From assembly GCA_037157565.1 (NCBI GenBank), contig JAZHRO010000013.1:39684501-39748500 (forward strand): a DNA stretch of 64,000 bases. Direction: 5' to 3'. This DNA comes from Thalassia testudinum. Its lineage: Eukaryota; Streptophyta; Magnoliopsida; Alismatales; Hydrocharitaceae. Every line of letters begins with the position of its first letter. Within the stretch, counting starts at the first letter, position 1. The translations under genes were made by a program, and so were the position numbers. The notes beneath the pieces are model-generated. The model did not search any database and was not told the DNA's origin. It worked only from the letters and a program-made list of their open reading frames with translations. Positions 55,101 to 64,000 of this stretch are shown here, one piece after another.

Positions 55101-57934
55101 CGCCATAGGGAAAGACTTTGCCAACTCCATGTTGGAAAGAAATCTGTCAATCCTAGACATCTGACCGCTGTTATTCCTCTAGGTATAAGCACAAGATGCT
55201 GGAATCAAATCCACGAAGCCATGTGTAGCCACAAAATCCACAAAAAGATCCGACCCAAGATCTTGTCTTCCCCGCCCTCCAGATCTGTCCTGTCTGTAGG
55301 GTGATGTTGAAATCCCCACCAAGCAACCAAGGACATCCATGGCACTCTGCAGCCACGATCATGAGCTCCTCCCATGACTCCCTTTTCCTAGGCATCTGAC
55401 GGACCATACACCCCTGTGATATTCATCTTAGCACCTCCCACCTCCTAATCAGCCTTGCAGAGATGACATGCTCCCTGCAGTAGAAATCCTCCAAGGAGAA
55501 AACATCTTCCCGCCATCCCAGGATCTGTCCTCCTGAGTGACCAGTCACACCAAGAGACCAAAACCCCTCCATCCAAGAGCCCCCAATCTCCTTCCAGATC
55601 TAACTATCACAGTCGGACAGTTTTGTTTCCTGCAGCAACAAGGCGTCTACTCTCCACACATGAATATAATGTCCCAGCGACGCCCTTTTCGACGGCTCAT
55701 TAAGACCCCACACATTCCACGTAAGCACCCCGTTCATTTACAACAGCAGGGGGCCACCTCCATAGCCTGACAGAAGCCACACACCTCCGCCATCCTAGGC
55801 ACCTCCTCATCATCATGATCCAACACCGCCGTCTATCATGGGAGCTGTGGCATCTTTCCACGACCATCCACCACCACCCTCGGTCCCTGACTTCCACGAA
55901 ACCTCCACCTCCTCCTATAGCAGAGAGTGCCACCTCAGCCACCGTGTACCATGCGCAGCCTCCATCCTATTAGGGGGATCTCCAACCCATCGTCGGATGT
56001 CTACCGGACGCTACCTGACTACTGCTGGGTTTTGCTAAATCAGGTATTTGATTCCAAATGTCCTTTTTCATGTGGATCTTACAAAACTAAGAGAATCACA
56101 GCCATCGGAGGTAACCATCATTAAGACAAAAAAAGTCCAGTGTTAAATTCATTCATATTTGCGATCATATGGACTTAAAATAAATACCTGTACACAAGTG
56201 TCAGATGAGTTTGAATTCCTTCAGACTCAAGTAGTCTAGATGCCTCAATTCCCTAATCAATGAAATGTAGACAAGTAGAAACAAATGAAATATGCACCAA
56301 ATTTGCATGTTATGATAGTTTTTTTCCTTAAAAGTTATGATAGTATTTTGAAAGATAATTACAACTCAAGAACATGATGACCCTCTGTTCACCTGCCAAG
56401 TTGAAGGAATCTTGAAAAGGAGACGATCTGGAGTTACCTCTACTTCATTGTATAACCTCAATAGTTCATACACCTGTTTGTGTTGCATATTTAGGTGAAG
56501 TTCACCACAAAAACCATAAAATAACTAAGAGGAATAAACAATAAGTCGCCGCTTCTCTTTTTGGTCATTTCTTTGTACCTGGCTGATATCCGTATACGAA
56601 GGAAAAATAAAACTACATGGAGAAACATGTTAAATGAAAAAATCAGTAAATGGATAACTTTGCCTCAACTTCCTACCATGACGACTTCCTTACACCTGAG
56701 TTGCAATGTTCAGAATTTTGCTGAATAGAAGTTGATCTTCTATGTCTGGTAACCTAGTTCAGGCCTAATCTTCCTATTCTTTTTTTTTTCTTTTGGAAGA
56801 GAGGCTTAATTTTTATAAAATAAATGTAAGAAGAATTATTATATAAGAGGAAGTACCATCTCCTTAAGGACAGTCTTTGTCTAGTAAGGAATGACAGATT
56901 TGGCTTTGGTACCTATAAAGTGTATGCTGCACAAATATTTCCTTATTAATTTTTTTTAACAAAGAAGGCTTGTTGTCAAATGATGTTGCATTTTGTAAAA
57001 GAGTTCGAATGGTCCAACATCATTTTCCAAGATAGGTATAGGGATGAGGTCACTGTGAAAAGTATCATGAATGAGATAAAATAGGCCAGTTAGGTGTTCT
57101 GGCTATTGTTTCCGAACACCTGTTCCTAGATTCTTTTTCCTTTCAGTTCCTGTTTTTTCTTAAATGATCACTCCTCAAGCTCATGACTCCTAGTTTGTAA
57201 TTGTTTCTACAAAAAAATCACAGTCTAAGACATAATCTTCTGCAAGCATACTCACTATGTCATGCACTTCACTAAATCCAAAAGTCAAGACAATTATGTT
57301 GACAAAAAGTACTTCAAGAAGCAATCATCTTAATAAAGTTTCAATTGTTCTCTGTAATGATCATAGATAACAACCTTCAATAAATGGTAAAATTGTAAGC
57401 TTTCAGTTTAATTGATATGCTATTTAAAGTAAAGAGATCTTTCAGTGGATATAAAGTTGCAAAAACTGTGAGCATTCAAAATGAAAGGAACACAACCCTC
57501 CACTTTGAGTTGAAGATGCATACTATTAGGGCAAATTGGGCAAATCAAAATGAAGGTTATTACTCATCAATTACACAAATATTTCCCAACAGACAGTTTG
57601 GCTATCTTGAAAATAAAACTGCAAAAGCTCGTATTAAGTACAGAGATAGATTTAGAATAAATACCTTCCTAACAATACCCTGTGTATCATGAGCCACACG
57701 GGCATCAACCTCAGTCGAAACACGCCCAGGCACTAGTTTTGCAAGGTCAGCTCCTACATTTACCAATGCCTGCATCACAAACACACATTTTTCACAAATA
57801 AAGCCCACACTAAATGACCAATTCACAACCCATATATCAAAATCAACTCTAACCTTACTAAAGAAGCAAGACAACTTTGCACTCGTGTCCTTATCATACC
57901 ATGCGCCATCCGCAAGGGCAGTCTCTATTGCACT
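49196..57934 (-). CDS. Transaldolase, 3' nine exons (5' part not in window)
   Basis: Exons in transcript order: 57934-57854, 57769-57665, 56473-56393, 56252-56188, 51122-51053, 50972-50895, 50338-50241, 50172-50034, 49342-49196, with stop at 49196-49198. All have GT/AG borders and frame runs unbroken through 287 codons plus stop. Landmarks: VPGRVSTEVDARVAHDT; LLFKIPSTWQG spanning exons 3-4, whose Lys fits the Schiff-base lysine of the transaldolase signature; QAGASVIQIFVGRIRDWARN; MAAAVRNKQDIFSLLGVDYI; C-terminus YLGKIWPPPNV. Transaldolase moves a dihydroxyacetone unit between sedoheptulose-7-phosphate and glyceraldehyde-3-phosphate in the non-oxidative pentose phosphate pathway. The plant form I recall is plastid-targeted; its transit peptide would lie in the missing 5' exons. 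A 3.9-kb LINE sits in the 51123-56187 intron, and copia insertions lie beyond 57934. No coding lesion is visible. Confidence 0.9.
52127..52135 (-). repeat. LINE target-site duplication (3' side)
   Basis: GGTTTTGCT borders the poly(T) run and is repeated at 56028-56036. Confidence 0.65.
52136..56027 (-). mobile_element. L1-type LINE, 5'-truncated, inside a transaldolase intron
   Basis: About 3.9 kb between 9-bp direct repeats. A 16-T run at 52135-52150 is the poly(A) tail on the minus strand. In order: endonuclease start with WNVWGLNEPSKR and LLLQETKLS near 55610-55737, WLLGGDFN near 55330, RT with TAFVPGRGILDG near 54100-54140 and a YADD catalytic box near 53705-53716, then a C-terminal zinc-finger-like region near 52500. 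Only about 290 bp precede the endonuclease, so ORF1 is missing or nearly so. Stops and shifts break the frame. It lies between transaldolase exons 4 and 5 in the same orientation as the gene. Confidence 0.85.
52221..55737 (-). pseudogene. LINE endonuclease-reverse transcriptase ORF2, broken
   Basis: The ORF starts at ATG 55737 (MNGVLTWNVWG). Endonuclease, RT and C-terminal segments survive as separate open pieces (for example 55171-55407, 54244-54621, 54040-54225, 52221-52562). Stops fall around the RT palm, including TGA and TAG codons between 53640 and 54040. The YADD box is intact in sequence, but the protein cannot be made whole. Known role: target-primed reverse transcription. Confidence 0.82.
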
Positions 57935-58284
57935 CTACAGCAAACACTTTCAATTCAGAACAGGAACAATCTCATATAATGCTTTGTATTGCAGGGGAGG
58001 GAAGATACATTTTTTAGCCAGAATATCTGTCGAATCTTCCGGAACAAAAAATTAGTGTATCTTATTTAGGCTCCCATCCCCAATAAATGTTTGTGGACAG
58101 CCTTACCAATTAAGATCTTTACGAGTAGTGGTGCAAATAGTTATGGATCATCTGCGTCCAATATGCTAACCTTCAAAGAAAAATGTCTACTATGATACTC
58201 ATATCTGTTTCTAAAGAAATTATATCATCTTTTGAAATGAGTCACGAAAATGGTTGAGTTCAGTATTCGTAAACATCTGTATTC
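57935..58284. other. Transaldolase intron sequence
   Basis: Non-coding by inspection; no exon with usable splice sites was found. It lies upstream of the exon at 57854-57934 and presumably belongs to the intron that received the copia insertions. Confidence 0.5.
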
Positions 58285-58289
58285 ATCTA

Positions 58290-59579
58290 TGTCAAGATTT
58301 GACAAAATATTGAAGCATGGAGACTCCTAGTGCGTGAAAAAAATAATCCACGTGGAGGACTATGCATGCATGAGACTTGGAGGCGTGGAGGAGCACCACA
58401 GTGTGGGCTGGTGGCCATAGTGGTGCGTGGGCAACTCGATAATAGAAATGCAATCCAAATAAAAACTTGGTAGATTGCCAAACTACCTGCGCCTCCGCCT
58501 GCTTGTCACAACAAAAAGGCTCGTGGATCTCCAACTCCTCAAATAGCACCTCCATCTTCTCGTAGTATTTTGTCAATGAAAGATCTCCTTGACTGGCCAT
58601 TCAAATGAGTGTAGAGTTCAGTGATGTGAGCGTTGTTTAAGGTTCAGGAATACCACTTCTCGAGGGTCATCCAAATCTCAAACGCACTCTTTTTGAAGAG
58701 CATATTCGAAGCTGTGGGCGGATCCATCGAATTCATGAGCCAGTTCATGACGACGTAGTTCTCCTTCTTGAACTTCTTGTCATCTTTGAACTCTGGCGCC
58801 TCCTCAAGGAGAATACTCCGATTCTCTTGGCCTCCAACAAAAAATTTTGAAGGCGCAAGCTCACAAAACGTAGTTGGAAGCACCACTAAACTTAATGGTT
58901 GTCCCGAAGATAACCACCTTGCTTTCTCCAGGGCCGAGCATGGTGTCTCCGACCATCGTGGCTGCCTCCATCATCTTCTATTCTTCCTTCCCTACGTAAG
59001 GCGTCGAATTTGTCGATGACTTCTTGGATGCAAGAGCCACCAACATGTGGTCAAAATATCCACACGCACAGAGCCTAGACCGAAGCTCTAATACCATGTC
59101 AAGATTTAACAAAATATTGGAGTATGCATACTCCAAGTGCGTGGGAAAAATAGTCCACATGGAGAACTATGCATGCATGAGGCTTGGATGCGTGGAGGAG
59201 CATCACCATGTGGGTTGGTGGCTGGCGTGGTGGTGGCCAACGGTGGTCTTGGTGGTCGCCGGTTGGAGAGAGAGAAAAGAGAGAGGAGAGGAGACTTTGA
59301 GTTGTTGAAAATATTTGGTATTACTCAAACTAGAAAGGATGGGAAGACTCTCTTTTTATAGAGAGAATATATCCCTACAAATAGAAACAAAATATTTTAT
59401 CCCTATTGAGAAAAGATCTTATCTCTTAATTAAAACAAATCCCAAACATATTTCCTAAAAACTACTTTACTAAAAATAGCAAACCCAAATAAGGGACCAA
59501 AATTGGTCCTATTGGACCAAGAACCGCCGACCCACAGGGGCCCTGAGATTTTGCCACGTGACTAGCTTTATTCCGAACA
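58290..59579 (-). mobile_element. Internally deleted Ty1/copia element (LTR, gag, partial LTR)
   Basis: The right end is a full LTR, 59097-59579 (483 bp; minus strand begins TGTTCGGAATAAAG and ends AATCTTGACA). A primer site, TGGTATTAGAGC on the minus strand at 59085-59096, touches it directly. Next comes gag (about 58450-58886), then, with pol missing, about 150 bp of the other LTR (58290-58440) with the same terminal sequence. Flanks are ATCTA (58285-58289) and ATCTC (59580-59584), one mismatch. A minus-strand TATA site, CTATAAAAAGAG, lies near 59348-59360. Confidence 0.8.
58450..58886 (-). pseudogene. Copia gag (UBN2-type) remnant
   Basis: Two open pieces. 58644-58886 has ENYVVMNWLMNSMDP and FEIWMTLEKWYS. 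58450-58600 has LSLTKYYEKMEVLFEELEI and HEPFCCDKQAEAQ. Both are hallmarks of plant copia gag. They lie in different frames with a TGA after KWYS, so gag is broken. No zinc knuckle, protease, integrase or RT follows; the sequence runs straight into the partial LTR. Confidence 0.8.
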
Positions 59580-59649
59580 ATCTCTATTATCTATTTTGGA
59601 TTTTGTGTGTGTACAAATAACATCACAATTCATGTATAATACTAAGACA

Positions 59650-59874
59650 TGGCTTCTCTGATCACTATATTTTGGATAAAGATTTCTACGATACAACTAA
59701 GTTTATAAGATTTATTTGTCAACCATAAAAAGTCAGTGGAAATAGGCAAGTTGTTATTCCAAGGAAACCCTACACCTCTTTATATAGAGGAAGAGGTGTG
59801 AGTCAACTATAAAGGAGAACCAAAGAAATAAAAGAATAATAAAAACAGGACAAATATCAAGGGATACTATAACA
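59650..59874 (-). repeat. 3' LTR of the second copia element (left limit approximate)
   Basis: On the minus strand the LTR begins TGTTATAGTATCCC at 59874, directly after a purine-rich tract (TTGAGGGAGAG, plus 59875-59885). A TATA-like CTATATAAAGAGG is near 59776-59790. The left end could not be fixed because the partner LTR is outside the window. Confidence 0.6.
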
Positions 59875-62800
59875 CTCTCCCTCAAGCTGGAACATAGATA
59901 TCAATCATGCTTAACTTGTCACAACAACTATCAAAAGCAATCTAACCAAGTGACTTGGTGAAGACATCTGTAGTCTGGTCCTCTAAGGAGATAGGTGTAG
60001 TGTAGATGATCCCCTTCTAAATGAGATCCTATGTATAATGGCAATCAATCTCTACATGTTTCGTGCACTCATAAAACATAAGATTTTTGGCAATGTAAGT
60101 AGCTGCTAGATTGCCACGTCTCATCTTCATCGACTCCTCTATCTGAACATGCAAATCTCTAAGTATAGACCGAATCTACACCACCTCTGCAGCAGTTTGC
60201 GCCATGACACGATACTCTGACTTTGCACTTGATCTGGACACAACTATCTGCTTTTTGCTCCTCCAAGTGACTACATTCCGAGCAACAAAGTTGCAGAAAC
60301 CAGTAGTGAACTTCCTGTCGGTAAGACAGCCTGCCTAATCAGCATCTGAATGTCCTATAACTGTTATAGGATACCCCTTTCTAAACAACAACCCACGTCC
60401 AAGTGCTTTCTTCAAATATCTAAGCACCTGTATAGCAGCACCCCTATGTTGCTTTGTGGACTTATCCATAAACTAGCTCAACCTCCCCATAGCAAAGATG
60501 TCTGGTCTGGTAATGGTCAATTAAAGCAACCAACCAACCATCTGTAACTCCCGCTATCCACCTGTTGTGCCTCAGTATCATACAGATGGACCTTGGGATC
60601 CATGGGTACATTTGTTGCCTTCGCTCCAAGCATCCCAATCTCCTGGAGAATATCAAGAGAATACTTTCTCCGACTAGCTACAATTCCTTCTTTTCCTCTA
60701 ACCACCTCAATGCCCAAAAAATATCGTGGACCTAAGTCCTTCATAACAAATTGTGACACCAATTTCTGCTTGACATGTCCAATCCCTTCTATATCATCTC
60801 CTGTAATGATAATATCATCAACATACACAAAGAACACCACAACTCCCTTGTCAGTCTTCCTGACAAATAACGAATGATCTAAAGTAAACCTCACCATGCG
60901 CAATCTTTCCACAACCTCTGACAATTTTTGTAACCATGCACAAGGACTCTACTTGAGTCCATAGATCGCCTTCCTCAACCTGCACACACACTCCCCCTCA
61001 GCCTCAAATCCAGGAGCTACTACATATATACTTCTTTTTGAAGATCACCATATAAAAATGCATTCTTTACATATAACTGATATAACTCCCAATCTTTATT
61101 TGCTGCAACAGACAAGAGAATCCGAACTATTGAAAGTCGTGCCACCGATGAGAATGTGTCAAAGAAGTCTACCTCATAAGTCTACATAAATCCTTTGGCC
61201 ACCAACCGAGCCTTATGCTTAGAAATAGACTTGTCAAGGTTATATTTCAAGGCAAAAACCCATCTGCATCCTACCACCCATGCAGTAGGTGATCTCGATG
61301 TAAGCTCCCACGTGCCTTGCGAACATAAAGCTATCATCTCCTCCTTCATGGTCTGAAGCCACTTAGGATGAAGCATGGCCTCTTGATATGATGCGGGTAG
61401 CTTGGATGCAGACACAGTAGAAGTAAATGCAGCAAACTAGGAACCTAGCCCATCACTGACAGAAGCACCTGTGATCCTGTACTGAGCACAACTCTGAGGC
61501 GCCTTGTAAATGGCAATAGGAAAATCAATGTCCTCAGTAGCCTCATCTAGAATATCAGTAACCTCGTGCTCTTCTGGAACACCAGTAGGCTCCTACCGAC
61601 TATCCCTATGAGAAGCATTAGACATAGGCATATCAGTATCATCAACACCTCCTGTGTGGGGGAGTGATGGTGCTGGAATGGGAGAGGGGGATATCGTGAC
61701 TCGTGGTCTATAAGTCACTGGAAGCTTGTACGTAAATGGTTGTCCCCTAAATTTAGTAGATGTACTCACAGATAGCTGACATGGAGAGAAATCTCCAAAC
61801 TGTATAACAGGAATCGACATTGGTACCATCTCAACAAGTGTTGTCTAAGGAACGGTGGACATCCTTTAAGCAATGAAGAAAAATAAGGTACAGCCTCATG
61901 AAAGGTGACATCCGCATTGACATGATGCCGTTTGGTCAATGGATATAGCATCTGTACCCTTTCTGGGTAGAACTGTAACCCAGAAACACACATTTTACTG
62001 CCCGTGGTGCTAGCTTGTCCCGACTAAGTCCATTAATGTGGACCAATGCAACATAACTAAAAATGCAAGGTGGCACATGAAACAACTCTCCATCTGGATA
62101 CAAAATCTGCCAAGGGATCTGTTCAGACAATACAGAGCTAGGCATTCTATTGATCAAATAACAGGCAGTAAGGCAAGCGTCGCCCCAATAAATTTATGGA
62201 ACATTATGATGTATCATCAATGTTCTAGCAACATCCAGGAGGTATTTATGTTTCCTCTCTACTATCCCATTCTGTTGGGATGTATAAGGCCAGGAGGTCT
62301 GATGTATGATATCATTCAATATGTAAAAATCAAGCAATCTGACAGTATAGAACTCCAATGCATTATCCGAGCGAACACATTTTGCAATGATGAAAAACTA
62401 CGTCTTTATTTCAAGAATAAAATTTTGTATGACATTGCCAACATCTTACTTATTCTTTAATAAAAATAACTATAACATGCGTGAAAAATCATCTACAATG
62501 ACTAGCTAATATCTATGACCCTGTCTATCTAAAACACAACTTGGACCCCATACGTCCAAGTGAATCAACTGAAACACAAAATCAGTAGTAGAACTAGTAG
62601 GAAATGAAGCTCGGTAATGCCTCCCAAGCTAAAATGCATCACAAATAATCTCAGTGGCCAAAGAAACATGAGGGAAAATCCGACGAAGCCTGTCCAAAGG
62701 AATGTATCCAAGATGGTAGTGCCACTACAGTGCAGTCCTTATAGCAAAACTAAACTCGCTCTGACACAAAGCAGCAGTATCGGTCTGCACCAAGCGATAA

Positions 62801-64000
62801 ACCCCCCTCTTCATGTCCACCGCCAATCATCCTTCTCGTGAACCTGTCCTATAACACATAACCCACATCATCAAATACAACATGGCAATTGAGGTCTTTA
62901 GTAATTCTGCTAACAGATAAAAGACTAATAGGAAATTCTGATACAAATAAAACTCAAGGCAACTGTAGAGTAGACAAGAGAAACACCTCCCCTTGTCCAT
63001 CTAATCTAGAGTGATGACCATCAACCACCTACACAATTCTACCAGAGGAAACTGCCTGCATCTGTCTAAAACTCTAATCTCCACTCAAGTGCTAGGAGGC
63101 TCCAGAATCAATGAGCCATGTAGTACTATGACTATGGGGAAGAACAGAAATACTAAAAGCATATTCCATACTTGAGGAGGCAACTGCAGCAGTATCAGAA
63201 GTGGATGGAGTCTCCTAGGTCACCTGAGCCAGTCTCTGAGTAAGAGCCTCATACTCTGACCTGGGCACCATATTAGTCTCCATCTTTGGGGTCGAGGCAA
63301 CCTAATTTGCCACGAGAGGACGATTATGCTTGGTCCAACAGCTAGCCTTCACATGACCAATATATCCACAGTATGTGCAAGTGGATCGTGGTTTGCCAGG
63401 TTGTCCCCGACCACACCAACGTCCATGAGTGGATGAAACTCCACGTCCACCACATCCACCACCGACAACAAAGGCAAAAGTCTGGCCCGTCACCTCAGGA
63501 TTAGTGGATTTAATAGACAATCTACTAACCCTACTATAAACCTCCTCCATAGTAGGAAGCTTTGTGAGAGTAAGCATTTAATCCCGTGCAAACTCATACT
63601 CCGAGTTCAATCCAAAAAAGAACTTGAGCACCTTAAACTTCTTGCGATGCTCTCTCTACGTTGCACATGTGCACACAGGCCTGCATCAGTTGTAATTCTC
63701 CAGCAACCCTTTCAGTTTGGCATAATACTATGCCAATGTCAATCCATCATGCCTCAACGAGAAGGTGTCATGAGTAATCTGAAACGCCTTACTCAAGTTC
63801 TTCTCATGGGAATATGTATCAAGAAGAGAATTCTACATCCCCCTGGCAGTCTTGTAGAACATTATCCCATCTCCGATGTAAGCAGCCACGACATTCATAA
63901 TCCATGCTCTCACCATAGCATTGTCATGCTTCCATGTGGCGTATTTCCCAGTTTTCTCTATTGGCTCTAGCTCCAGAAGAACATATTTCTTATCATATCC
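59875..64000 (-). pseudogene. Ty1/copia gag-pol remnant running off the right edge
   Basis: Reading right to left: gag from beyond 64000; a CCHC knuckle, CTYCGYIGHVKASC, near 63340-63385; integrase core with SDNALEFYT and [11 protein letters not shown] near 62230-62375; integrase end with LAPRAVKCVFLGYS near 61985-62010; RT with KARLVAKGFM near 61182-61210 and VYVDDIIITGDD near 60780-60860; RNase H with KHVEIDCHYT near 60020-60060. Integrase before RT is the Ty1/copia order. Stops and shifts break every domain. The element is in the same orientation as the transaldolase gene and upstream of its visible exons. Confidence 0.85.

Overview
The window is nuclear DNA from a flowering plant. It holds two spliced plant genes, a YABBY transcription factor and a transaldolase, separated and invaded by plant-type retrotransposons. 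I cannot place the species. The FIL-type YABBY with an Ala-rich tail ending ITPF leans towards a monocot or magnoliid, but weakly.

Layout. 1-1187 is the right-hand end of an LTR that begins outside the window. 3214-5441 is a complete seven-exon YABBY gene (+), with a TATA-like site and a (GA)n leader. 9462-24850 is a nest: a repeat carrying paired GTAC-centred palindromes was hit by a copia-like solo LTR (9778-11526, TSD CTCAT) and, 13 bp further on, by a gypsy-like solo LTR (11545-24428). That second LTR was later split by a full-length Ty3/gypsy chromovirus (13412-23819, TSD ACCCG). A second, older chromovirus of the same lineage lies at 29423-39760 (TSD CAAGG). A further solo LTR lies at 41669-43364 (TSD TCCAC). 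From 49196 to 57934 are nine 3' exons of a transaldolase gene (-). One intron contains a LINE (52136-56027, TSD GGTTTTGCT). Beyond the most upstream visible exon lie an internally deleted copia element (58290-59579) and a decayed copia element that runs off the right edge.

The most unusual signal is in the LTRs. Those of the chromoviruses carry arrays of a 10-bp palindrome, CAGACGTCTG, at strict 20-bp steps broken by 12-bp steps, often as mirror-symmetric quartets (20-12-20). The copia-like solo LTR, a different family, carries the same word with the same spacing grammar (20-12-20 and 20-22-20). A third repeat has another 10-bp palindrome (GTACCGATAC / GTATCGGTAC) in pairs, seven of nine exactly 19 bp apart. 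Paired palindromes about two helical turns apart therefore recur in unrelated repeats here. I know of no established element type that explains this.

All exon boundaries were read by eye from GT/AG sites and frame continuity. LTR boundaries rest on TG/CA ends and matching target-site duplications.
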